This document shows, piece after piece, positions 22,767 to 35,700 of a DNA stretch of 64,000 bases (positions are counted from its first letter, which is position 1; every line of letters begins with the position of its first letter). This DNA is from Dillenia suffruticosa (Eukaryota; Streptophyta; Magnoliopsida; Dilleniales; Dilleniaceae), in NCBI GenBank assembly GCA_033439265.1, contig JAVTVX010000031.1, positions 16,226,001 to 16,290,000 on the forward strand, written 5' to 3'. The translations under genes and the position numbers were made by a program. A model generated the notes under the pieces. It was given only the letters and a program-made list of their open reading frames with translations, was not told the DNA's origin and ran no database searches.

Positions 22767-22902
22767 TATATCATAATCTGGGGACCCCCGCCTAAATCAA
22801 AAGGCCTAGACTGCAATAATTGGCTCAAAATTCGAATTTGACAGCCTACCAAAATCAAAAAAAAAAAAAAAAAAAAACATTTGGTTAAGTATATCATAAT
22901 CT
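22767..22902 (+). mobile_element. 110-bp insertion with perfect 13-bp target duplication
   Basis: TATATCATAATCT is found at 22767-22779 and 22890-22902. The 110-bp insert begins GGGGACCCCCGCC and carries a run of about 25 A followed by CATTTGGTTAAG just before the second duplication. The poly-A makes a retrotransposed origin likely, although here it is not at the very end. No match to a known RNA was recognised. Confidence 0.65.
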
Positions 22903-23909
22903 AGCACTTGTGGCTTTGCAGCAAGCTAGTCAGCCTACAAGTACTCAATGATCAAAACTGAAAATTTTCTTGTTATGATTTGGTAGAACTTGAAATGGAC
23001 ATTTTAGCTGCCAAAGCTTTTTGTCTAATGGGATAAAAAATTCTTGCATTACATCCCACTTACTGGAACCTATAAAAGAAAATTCATAATGACCTATGCT
23101 TCCAAATGATCAGTCTTTTAACAATGGACTTGTGATTCATTTGATAGGATCCTGTGACCTTAAAGTCCATCCGTAAAAATCTAGTACTTGAAGCATTAAA
23201 CGGATCAGTTAAGCAGAAATGAATTAATTAGACCAGATCCGAGAAGCAGATTCCATTATTTCCACATCCTCAAGATATGATTAAATAGGCCAATCTCAAT
23301 AATAAGGCTTCTGAATTTTTTGAAAGCAAGTGCAAACAACCTCTTGGATTTGAGTCAGCATCGCTTTAGCTCTCAATGCTTCATGGAATTGAGATTAGGA
23401 CTTGTTATCTGATGGGTCAATGCTCCTTGAAAAATTGAATGTATCAGTGGAGACAAAAGTTTCATTCACTACCTGCACAAAGATTTTGGCAAGAATCCAA
23501 ACAAGTAAAATTTTTGAATACTGATATGAAGCCAAACCGACAACCCCATCAATCCCATGCTTGAAAGCAAAGATAATTCAATGCGTGAATGGTCTATTTT
23601 GCAGGAAAATGCCTACGCAAGTCAATTTGCAAGTGATTTTGGTACCTTAGGCACATACACGTTGATAAGATCTTATCAGCAGCCTACATGAATAGTAACT
23701 TTCCAAGCGAGTTAAAGAAAGCAAGATGACATCAGAGAGTTCAAAATTAGAGAAGAAACAGGTCTTGCTGGCCTACTCAGAATTTTGGCGGTGCTATAGT
23801 GACGTGCTCGCCCAGGGCCATTAAAGAGGGAGCAAATAAAGGCCCCCCTCCACCTCTCTGCCAAGGAGAGAGAAGTAATAAAAAGGACCCAGTTTGAAGT
23901 TCTGTGCAT

Positions 23910-24020
23910 CAATGTCAAGGTTTTTTATTTTTGTTACACAAAGATTCGAACTCTGGACCTTAGGGTTGGGGGAGGAAGATTGTGACCACCAGGTATCTCC
24001 TTGGGGACAATGTCAAGGTT
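23910..24020 (-). mobile_element. 85-bp tRNA-like SINE fragment with perfect 13-bp target duplication
   Basis: CAATGTCAAGGTT occurs at 23910-23922 and at 24008-24020 without mismatch. The insert, read on the minus strand, has box-A-like ACCTGGTGGTCACAATC, a box B CAGAGTTCGAATC and an A-rich tail next to the left duplication. It is essentially the tRNA-like head joined directly to a tail. Confidence 0.75.
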
Positions 24021-26713
24021 CTTAACAGTGGGCAACGAACATTGTACTACATGGCTGTTACAGGAGACTCCAAGATTTTCACTATGATATCTGGCACAGA
24101 ATGCTGTCTAATGAGCAATAACAGGTTGCTGCTTAGCCGCCAAAAGAAGGTTCTTAACACGGAGGATTTGGTGATGCTGAGTTGCACAATGATCACTCCT
24201 CTCCAGCTCTTGGCTGAATTTGGTCATCAAACTTGGTCGCAGGATGAGTTTCCCTTTTGTTGAAGAGTATTTTGGAGAATGCATTGGGCAGTGCAAATTA
24301 GGTACCACCATTATGAATTATGCACAGCATGGTGGTCAGATGTAGTCCCCCTCATGCATGACTGACCAGCCAAAACAAATAACCAATAAACTGAGCCTGA
24401 ACAATATGAAAACAAGAAAAACAAAGAAGGCCGATCCAGATTTCCGGTCAAGGGCGGTGCATAATCTTCTGCAAGGGTGCTGAGTGGCATGACAGTACCA
24501 TAAAACCTGACAAGGAAACTCGCCCCATTAGCCACCACAAGGGAAACAAAGGACGGGTATAGGCTAAAAGCGTGGGGCAAAGGGAAAATTTTGACCGCCA
24601 CAACAAAAGGTCAACAGTGAACTGCACAACGCAGGACAATATAAAAAATAATCATGTCCCATTTATTTGCCATTCCCCAATGTTGAATTATCAAATCACA
24701 AGTGAATCCAGCGTATCTTTATACAGTTTATCTTCATCTATCAGTACAATTGCAGAACATGGAGTACAGCTTTGAAGCTGATCTTGATATCTCTTCTTGT
24801 CTGCAATATCAGATTCCATAAACATGCTCTCTTCCCCCATGACAAAGCATTGGATCTGCACCTCATTTCCCTTCGAGTTTGACCATTGCATGCCGTCTTA
24901 ACCTCCACGAGAAGGAAACCAATGCTGGTTTAGCCTACCTCAAAAGCTAGGCGGTCATTTGGTCTGAGAGGGGACCAAGATTGTTTAACAATGCAAACAT
25001 CCCCACTGCCAAGCCAACACTCTGGTGGTATTATTTGCTTCTGCCACATATGATAGAATATAAAGCTAATAAGTGCTTTTAACAGTCCTCGAGGCCCGTG
25101 AGAAGACAAGAACTGATTCGTCATTTGGTCCCACGGCATTCTTGTTGATGGTACAGAGAGTCAAGGAGTCATACAGATCGCAGTCCCAGTACATTGCAGG
25201 GACAGAGTTTAGCTCATAAGTAACCCATTTCCACTGATCTATGCGTTCAGGTGTTCAGATCTTGCTGTTTGATTACTATGAGCGGAAAGGAATTGGGTAG
25301 ATTAGCTGCAACCCCATACCGCCTCTCCTACATCTTTCTTCAACCCGATGCTGTTCACTTTTCCCAGGGGATTCTGTGTGAATAAGAAGAATAACATCAA
25401 AAGCCAACTTTCAGGTTTCACGGTGCCTTTTCTTTGCTTCCATCCTTGAATTATTCCATAGCATGTATATCATGCTACATCTTCAAATGAATCAATACAC
25501 CCACATCAAATCTGCAAGGTTTGACATTTACTCAACCCATGAAACATAATAAACACAAGGCAGCAGGATAACTAGCACCTGGAAGATTCTTAACATGGTA
25601 TTGGGTGAATGAAAACGCTGAAAACCTCATAGTCTAGTGCTAAGAACTAATTCCAAGATATTTTTAAGATTAACCGGCAATCTCCGGTTCAAGTGTAGCC
25701 TCAAAATTGCACAAAGACAACAGATGTCGAATCCCAAAAAAAAGGAATTCAGAAAGTCCTAGTTCAACAAAGGGTAAGAAAGGGCTTTGAAGTTGGTTGC
25801 CTCGAACGAGAAACAAGTTGACAGAAGGTGAAAGGAACACAAAAAATGTCTGAAAGGATAACATGATCAACAACCAACAGCATAAAAAAAGTACCTTTTG
25901 AATGGTTTAGTGCAATGGATGGAGAGATGCTTGCACATTAAAATTGATGTTAGATAATACCACCATGTATTCAGACACATTGCAATCTTCAGAATAATTG
26001 GAAGATCCATGATCTAAACTGATTGCTTCCCTTGCCTCCCAAACTGCGCCCCAAACTCCAATACCAAATACCAAAGCAATGCCCTTCTACTTTTATATAT
26101 ATATATATAAAGTAATGCAATATAGTAAAAGAAAGCCTGGCTACTGCAAGCAAAGCTGGTTTGCAGGTTTGCTGCATACTTAGAGCTTCATAAATCAGTC
26201 CAAAATAGCCTTGATTAAACGAAACTCTCTCTCCAGAATAACTAACTGTCCCATTGACAACTTAAGCATAATGTCACCTTTCGAATGTCTTCTATCCCAT
26301 AACACAGTTAACGTAACAAAATTACATCTTTGTGATGACAATAATTGTTACATGGTCTTTCAAAAACTTAAACTTCTTTGAAGCCATATACTCAGAAACG
26401 CAAGGCAGGTCTGCAATAATGTCCTCTTGGGATCCTAATGTCCGTTACATTCTGTATGTTCAAACCTTCTTGTTAATGCATTAACTGTAGTTAGTACAAC
26501 AAATGAATATTTCATGAACTTCAAAATATCTACCCCATTCTGAAATCTAATGTAACACCTCACTTTAAAAAAAATGGAAGATAAAAGGATCTTAGATAAT
26601 AGATCTATGCAGTTATGTTAATTTTTACTTTCATGTGGTTGGTATATCTACAACAGTTTATAACTTCAAGCACATCAATGCAGTTGGGGGTGTGTGTGTG
26701 TGGGGGTGTTGGG

Positions 26714-26752
<39 letters not shown>

Positions 26753-26762
26753 CTAACTAGCA
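24021..26762. other. Intergenic / 3' flank of the TIR1/AFB gene
   Basis: No protein-coding gene recognised despite a less AT-rich composition around 24.0-25.3 kb. Several open frames of 60-96 codons exist on both strands without recognisable motifs. The right end should hold the 3' UTR of the auxin receptor. Confidence 0.4.
26717..26750. repeat. (GA)n microsatellite just 3' of the TIR1/AFB stop codon
   Basis: About 17 GA units preceded by GT-rich sequence, starting 12 bp after the stop codon. On the sense strand it is a (CT)n tract at the beginning of the 3' UTR. Confidence 0.9.
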
Positions 26763-29700
26763 TTAAAGGGTGAGAACAAATGGTGGAGCATCCCTTCTTG
26801 GCCCTGCAACAGAACGGTAAACATAGACTTTCTCTGCCACACAATCCTCACTCTCATCTTCCTTGATGACCTCAACATTCAATCTCGGCATCTCCTGTGC
26901 CAGTAATCTACATCCATTCATGGTCAAATTGCAGGCTGACATCCAAAGCGATCTCATGGACTCATATTTCTCCACTCCTGAAAGCAAAGCTGCATTGCCA
27001 AATGGACAATCCCTTATTTCAAGCTTCCTTAGCTTTGGGCAGCCATCAAGCACACACTGCATCCCCCAGTCACTGCTGCCAGCAAATGCCACTGAAAGGG
27101 TCTCTAGATTTTTGGCATACTTTCCAATATACTCAAATGTCGTGTCCGTAAGGAGACCTGAAACTGCAAGCCTCTGGAGTTTTGTGCAAGTCTTTACTAC
27201 TGCACCAAATGCTTCATCCATTGGCTCATTTGTTATGTAGTCTGGCTGGCAAGGGTTCATTATGCAGAGACGAAAGTGAGTGAAGTCAGGGCAGTTCTGC
27301 ACTATGGTCACAACAGCAGCATTTGTCATCTGTCGACAGAAATAGAGAACATAGTGGAGCCTGCGACAGCCATGAGATACAGCGAGAAAACCAGACTCAG
27401 TGACTCCATGGAAGATATCTTGATTGAAGGGATCTGCTGGGAAAACACGAAGTTCTTCCAGAAGTGGACAGCTGGAACCCACAGACTCAAGCCCTGCATC
27501 TCCGACCGTATCCAGGACCTGTATTACTCAGAGCCTTTAAATGTTAAAACTACCCAAATAGTATCATCGATGTGAAGTCTTTTATTCCTCTCTCAGCCAA
27601 CTTTCTCAACAAAAAGTACAAATATGCATTTTCACATTATATCCTACATAAGTGGCACAAATCATTCATGTGACAGAGCAACTAAAAATGGCAAAATCGT
27701 GAAGAACAAGAAGCATTCTCCACATCCCAGGGAAATGGAATGCCCACTAATTGTCAAATCAACTGTTACATATTTCTAAAAAGAAAAAGCAACGTGACCA
27801 CATTCACATGTTTTTATCATAATTGTTTGGATATTGTTTATAAATCAATTGTGGATACCATTTTTTTTTCCCCAATTTCGTCTTCATGCTAAAGGAATTT
27901 AAGTTTAGGTATGTTAATGAGTCTTAAATACGAAAATCATGAAACATGAATCATTATGGGCCTATCAATTCATGCAAAATTTCTGAGATTATTGCCAAAA
28001 CTCTTGTTACTCAAAAGAAACCTTTGTTGGAGATATAAGTATGCCCTTCGCATGGTGCATTTGTTCTTAGTGAGATAATCAGTTATGATCATAATTAATT
28101 AATTTACACTATAAAAGAAGGCAGGGCTGTTGATTGGATAGATAGCTAATCAAGTTAGATTTGGAAAACACTTATGACTGAATTGAGTGGGATATTTTAT
28201 TCATATCTTTCACAACTAGGATTTTATGGCATTCTCATTAACAAAGCAAAGCAATGTACTTTGTCATTAATGGCCGGTTCCCTGATAGAAAAAAGTTTTT
28301 CTTCTTGAGGCTTTTGAGAAAGAGACCTTCTATGAACCTCTAAACCCACTAGAATGTTAAGACAGACATCTTCCGGAGGCTACTAGTAAAATATCTTGAG
28401 GTACAGTTTTACTTTTGATAAAACAGTTCTTTTGTATCTCATGAATGGAAATGACATTCTTATATTGCCTGAGCCTAATGCTAAGGATTGCTGGAGATTA
28501 GAGAATATGGATTGGAGACCGCCAAGTTTATTTTCTCATTTGATACGATCTCCTCTCATTGGCCTTCAAATATTCCTGATACAAGGGTTTGGACCGTTGA
28601 TGGTTTGCTTCTTGCAAGTCTTTCATTTCTTTTCTTTTGACAAGGGATACTGACATCTTTCTTTATGTTTTAGTGTCAGAGATTTGGAGGATTAAAGCTT
28701 TGCTTAAGATTGTTGTTCTCCATAAAATAGATCCCAATGTCTGGCTAGACCTCACAAGGAAGTATCCCAGAATACAAGTAATAGGTTGCGAATGTGATGA
28801 GATAAGAGATCACCTATGTTTGCATTGTGGGGCTGCAGGATCATTTTGGAATATTATGTTCAATATACCAGGTGAGATGTAGCCTTTTTTGTACCGAAGA
28901 CATCTTGAGCATTTCCTCGTGTTAATTTAAAGGATTCAGATCATTCAAGGATACAAAAATTCAACAGCAATTTTCTCGTGTCAATGGTGTCTCTAGTAGG
29001 ATATACATAAAAGAAATTTCAAGGACCAATCTCTATGTTTACATAATTTGTAGGATCAATTCTTTTCCTAGCATCTCTTTGGTCCTTGGCTGGAGGACAG
29101 GGGGCATTTAGAGGACACTATTTTCATACCGTATCATTTTCATAAAGTGAACACATAACTCGAAATGCCCAAGCATGGTAGCCAGCTTAGCATTATTTTG
29201 TTTGAGAGGTAAATAAACCAGTACTGATTTGATTTCAATCTAAGGGTCAACGATACTATTACAAGGACAATTGATGTCTGAATCTTGGTTGTCTGATAAG
29301 ATAAACTTACATACGCCAGACATTTTAGTTAAAAGATTCCTTTGAAGCACAAGGGAGGTAAGTTGGTTTGGCGAACACATCCTTCAAGAAAGCCTGTTAT
29401 GTGGTATAGGATAAAGAATTGATGTTGTCAGAGTTCCATATGAGTGGTCGCCCCACATTAGATAAATGATGGAAAAACATGGTGTAAAACCCTTAATCCC
29501 AACATTTGGGATTCGATCATTTGAGAGACAAGCATGGAAATGATTAAAATAATAATAATAATAATAAATAAATAAAATAAAAAATAAGAAAATAAATATA
29601 TATATGAAATATATTGATTTAATTTATGCTGATTATTCTACGCCACACATTCCGATCTAAAATTATTTATTCGTCTAAACTTTTAACTATCATGTCTTTA

Positions 29701-32700
29701 CGGATAATTTGCATCCAAGTTTTCAGCGATCTACGTTTACGTTTTACTAGATCTCCTATATTTAAGTTCTTGATTCTTCTATCCAATGCATCTTTTGGTC
29801 TTCTTTGCATATACCCAAATCATCTGAGACAACACTCTAATATTTTATCCACAACAATAACAACAACAATAACAACAAAGTGAGTTTTAATCCCAATATT
29901 TGACGTCGGCTATTTGAGAGATAAATTTAAAAAAGATAGAGAAAAGAAAAATGAAATAGTAAAATATATATATGTAAAATAAAAATAGAAATAAAAAGAA
30001 GATAAAAATAAAAATAAAAGTAAAAATAAATAAATAAATCGATAGATAAATATCTAAAATAAATTGATTTAATTTATGCGATTCTTCTATACCATCCATT
30101 CCTATCTAAGACCATTTCACTCTCACATTTTACCCACAATTGAATTAATTCCCAACTTGTTACAAATTTTTTTATTTTTAATTCGATCTTTTTTATTTTT
30201 GCCACATATCCACTTAAATATTCTCATTTCTATTACAGTCATTTTTATTTTTCTTGTTGTTTAATAGCTCAGCACTCATTACCATATAATAGTACAGGTC
30301 TTACAGCGGTTTTATAGAATTTTTCCTTCAAATACAATGGTATCGTATGATCACAAAGAACTCCAGATGTCCTTCTCAATTTCATGCAACCCGCTTAAAT
30401 CCTATGATTCACACCTCTATCTATATTGTCATCATTTTGAATAATGGAACCAAAATATCTAAATCGTTCACTTTTTGGTACATCTTGTCTATCTAACCTA
30501 ATCGTTTTTTCATCATTCTGATAATTATCGCTAAACTCACATCTCATAAACTCGGTTTTCAAGTTACTCAATCTAAACTCGCTAAATTCCAGTATAACCC
30601 CCCATAACTCTAATCTAACACTAATACCCTCCCTAATTTCATTAACCAATACTATATTATTTACAAAAAACATACACCATGATATTTTATCTTGAATGCT
30701 TTTTGTGATTTGGGCTATCACTATTGTAAAAAAGATGGGACTTAATGCCGAACATGTGGTCTTAGAGCTGATGGTTCAGTTGGGTAGACAAGGGCGTTTA
30801 GGACATCGAGTATTGAGAACTCTTATGGTTTTTGCTTCTTTCCCACGGTCGAGCAGGATTCTCCATGGTTTGCACCTTCCGATAGTTGATTGTAGTTGGC
30901 TCTAGCTCTTGGTGGACCAAAGAATATCAATTGAAGGGGGCTCGGTGGTGGATGCGCTAAACTCACACGATGGGGAGATTTGTTAGCGTTCCATATATGA
31001 ACAGTTGTCCAACATCGGATAAATGGTGGACAAAATGTGGTGTGTATGGAAAAAGTTGGTCCAACACCAAATAGCTTAAGCTTTGTCGAGTAGGACTATC
31101 CATGGTTTGCACCCTCTCATAGTTGGGTGTGGTTGGCTCCATGGTGATCATAGCTCCTAGTGGACCAAAGAAGAACATAAATTCAAAGGGAAGCTTGGTG
31201 GTGGATGTGTTGACCTCACACAAAAGGGAAAGATTGGTGGTCTCCCATCGTTGCAATTTTGAGCAGATGTCATTCACAACCTAATTTAGAGCTCATAAAG
31301 TGGATTTAGTCTCTAATGTCCTTCCTCATGTCAAGGTTTTCTTTGGCATTCTTGTCAAAGCTAGATTTCCACCAAATAAAATATCGAGAAATGGAATGCG
31401 GTTAAAGGCGCATTCAATTTAATTTGTGTTGTGATGGTAACTAAGTCCATTTTTGTTAAATTAAGATGTACACATTGTGCATGGTAGAATTACTGGCTTC
31501 CTAGATTGGTACTAAATTATTGTTAAAAAAAAAGATTTATTTCTTGCGATCGGAAAAACAAAAAAAAAAAGCTAGTTTGCTATCTTGAATCATCATAATC
31601 GAGTAATTTACTTAAGTGAAAGATTCTCATTCACTTATTTATCTAAAATATTTTTGCATTGTAATGGTATGTTATGTAATGATAGCAGCATATAAGCAAT
31701 ATTCAAATGCCTGAATTTGTAGGCAAGGACCAATGATATTCCCTGGAAACTCAAAAAGATTTGATGGCTCTGGAGGTGGTCAAAGAGGTGAGAGGTGCTT
31801 TGCATGGTGAAGGGAAGTCTGTAAACTCACTAGTAGTAACTGCTGTTAATATCAAGAGTGTGTTTTACTTTAAAACCTTTGAGAGAGGACATGTTACTGG
31901 TTATTCAATTCAAGGACATTGTTTGAAGACCATTATGGAAATGAAGCAAAATTGTGATTGATCTGCTGGTTAATAAAGTAGAAGCCTCTTGGTGTGTATA
32001 CCTTGGTGCAAATATTAGAAATCTTTTTGTTTCCCATAATATTATGAGCTTAATATTCTTAAGATGAAGCTAATAAAATCGGTGTTTTTCCCAAAAATAG
32101 GAGCATGGCATAGAGAGTTGTTGAGCATGGGGAAAGAATTTCCCCCAAGTTACAAGGAAAAAACTGTAGCAGGTACTAAAGACAATTTAAAATTTAAAGG
32201 CCCAGGCTTGATGTCTAGAGGATATGAGTATCAAGCTTAACGGATTTCTAGAAAATCCTCAAATAGTGAGAGACCTGAAATCCTTGAGCTTGAAGAGCTC
32301 AAGGTCTATGCAGAAAATGATGCCGTCAATGATCAGTGCATGCACCATTTTCCACCTAAACATAGCAGAAGAGTATTGGGCTTATCTATCCCAATGATAA
32401 TTGGCCTTCTAGTCTCAACCTCTTTTTTGAAAGCAATATTAATCTATAACTATTACAAGATAGAACTAAAAGAAGCATAGAGGAGTGTTGGTGCTCACCC
32501 AAAGACGCCGAAGTCGTGGGCAGTGTCCCAGAACCTTAGCAAGTTCATCACTTTGCAATGTGGCGGAGCCCAAATTCAAGAAAGTAAGATTGGTGCATGC
32601 AGGATATAACACAGGAAGATACACAGAAGTCACCTCCCACAAGCCAGAAAGCGTATGCAGACCCTTGAAGCGGTTGAATGCACATGCTAGCTCCGCATAC

Positions 32701-35700
32701 TGCTGAAGATTGAGCTCTTGCAAGAATGAACCGGTGCCAATCTCTGTCAATTGAGGGGCCTTAACAAGAAGTCTTTGTAATTGTCCCAACTGGATATTCT
32801 TATTAACCTTTAGAACCCTCAATGATCTGCACCTGCTTACTAATCTTTCAAGGGCATCAAAATTTACGTCACTGTTAAGGTTGGCAAAGTTTAATATCTC
32901 CAATGATGTGAAGTTTTCCGGAAAGCAGCTTAGCCAGTTTCCAGAAAAATCGTCAATAGCATTCTCCTGTATGTCTAATTCGATTAAGTTCCTGTATGCC
33001 AAGAAGGAATTCGTAGTATGGTCAAAACAAAGAAATCACTATATGTTGCAGTGAAAAGAAAATAAGAAATCGCTGACACAAAAAGCAAACTCATAAATTT
33101 TCCTATCCCTAGCTGTAGAATAATCGAACTTCAGTGTCTATGTCTCTCAGTCAAGTTCTCATCCTCATCCTTACATCTCTTTGTATGTTGCTATTAGACG
33201 GAAAAACTACTACATGGTGTCACCAAATACGCTGTTGACAAAGAGAATTTATAGGCCAGTACGATCTAGAAATATTATAAGGTCCGGACATGTAAACCAT
33301 ACCAATTAACTAGATTTTAGAGATATAAATATATTAACCTACCAAAAGCTGTGGCAACTTTTCTAGAGAAGAGGTAAGAACATTCATGTGAAGAAGAATA
33401 TTGACATAAATAGAGTTCAACTAGTAGTAATAAAAATATGATTGAAAAAGTGCAAGCTCTCAAAAAACACTAAACATAGGCTGTTCACTTATGCATGTAA
33501 TATTTGGATAAGACTCTCGGTAAAATAAAATTAAATAAAGTAAAAAAAAAAAAAAAAAAAAAAGTGTATCTTGGATTTTAAACATCACAATCAGCTTTTA
33601 AAATTTTGAGTTGTAGACAGAGAGGTATCCAGCCAAAGATACCCAGAAGGGGGTGTTTAACACCAAATATCAAGCAAAATCGCAAAATAAATAAATAAAT
33701 AAAATTGAGTAAAGATATGGAGATACTGTTGAACTTTCAGGAGGAACCAACAGATAGGTTCTATGGCTATGTCTGGCCACCGGAATGGCATTCGTAGGGA
33801 GTTCGAGAATCATGACCACCCAGCCTAAATATGAGCCACATCCTCCAAAAGTTCCATAGAGTTGCATTCCGCACCTCATAACACAATTAGAAGAGTTCTC
33901 TTTCAGCATCTTCCCTCTGACTCCTTTTCTTATTTTCCCACATTAAGGGTTTAGGATGCATCAACGCAGGGGTAGATAACCCCATAGAAGAAATTTGAGG
34001 GAGGCAAAGACATAAAACACCTCTCAGTTAATAAAGCTCAATACTTACCGCTCCACATTGACCATGGGCAAAAGATGAGGTTTGGTAATCACCTCCCACA
34101 AGCCCAATAGTCCTAAATCTGATTGACGCGATAGCTTTATTCAGCATAAGAAAAGAAGCACCAAAAAGTCGGGAAATTTTCAAAACCAAATTTCTAGTCC
34201 AGACCAACAATGGACATAAAGACACTGTAGTGACGTTTACGGGGAATCTCGTACAAAATCCAATTATTAATAAATCTACTTCATATGAACAAATTTAGAA
34301 TTATAGTTCAATCCCCAGTAACTTGTACGAAAAGGGTTATCCCCTCCAGGCCCACCCACCACCAGCCACCTAATGAACCCAAAAAAATTTTAGGCTATAG
34401 CTTTCTGGGTGTTGTTCCCTCTCACCCAATAATCACACTGGAGGGACATTTGTGGAAAAGTATAGCATGACATCAAGGATATGCCATCCATTAATTGCTC
34501 ATCAACAGTTCAAACATCACATCAAGAAAGCGAAACGAAAAAAGGTAAGAGGAAAGGAGAAAGTAAGCCCACTGTCACTAGTACACATCCATTACATAAG
34601 TGTTCGCATCCCCCATAACAGTAAATGAACATGTATAATACCAATCCATTTATTTCACGTCCTATCAAAATACCCTTTTTTTTCCTTTCATCCACAAACC
34701 ATTAATTACAAAAACAATTCTTTCCTCCCCCGCACTTTTTGTAGCATAGCGAGTGTTCCAAATCAGATCTCACATTAATAGAAAATTACCAAAATCAACA
34801 AAAGGACTCAAATGAAAATCGGATACATAAACTACCCTTTTTCCCCTCCATTGATCATTAATCATTAATCATTAATCATTAATCATTAATCATAAATATA
34901 GTCTCTATCCCCCCCCCAAGCTTTTCATAACATGGTGCCGTTTAGAATCAGATCTCACTTTAGTAGAAAACCGATATCTCAGATAGAGTTTTGATTCCAC
35001 TCAATACCATGATGAAAATTCTGTAACAGGAAACTAAAAATAAAAACTGCAAATTAAAAAGAAAATTGAAAATGAATAAAACATTAGCTACATGAAAAAA
35101 AAACCATGTTTTGGCTCATCCATTAATTCCCCAATGCTATTTCCATAATAATTATTACCCAATTGCCGACCAAAAATAGGACAAATTATCAAATAATCAC
35201 ATACAAACAAAGACTATTCAGATCTCACATCAATATAAGAAGAAAAAATATATATTACCCAAAAACCAAAAATAAAAAAAAAAAATTGATTTTTTTATAT
35301 AAAAAAAAAAAGATCCTTACTTGCAGTTAGAAGCAACAAAAGCAAGACCATCAGTACTGAATCCATCACAGCTCAACAGAGACAAAGCCTTCAAATTCGA
35401 AAACCTTAAGCTCAGAAACTCTAAGCTCTCATCACTAACTGTCATTCTCTTCAATCTCAGCTCCTCCAAGAACGGATATGCCGAAGCGAAAGCGAAGAGC
35501 CAAGCCTGAATATCAGCTCCCCAGTTCGGAGGCACCAAATTGAAATCACTAAACCTGGGTTTTCCTTTGATGGTAACACTCTTAATTTTGGGAAATCGGC
35601 GAATAACGATCTCGGGAGACACTGAATAGCAGTTTCCGATGAAGATTGAGGTTCTTGTCCATCTCTCTGCGTTGTACCAGTCTTCGGAGACCAAAGAGAC

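Noticed and set aside
28396..28882. Two overlapping + strand frames of 81-85 codons in auxin-receptor intron 2
   Set aside because: No recognised motif, antisense inside an intron, and composition as in the surrounding non-coding sequence.
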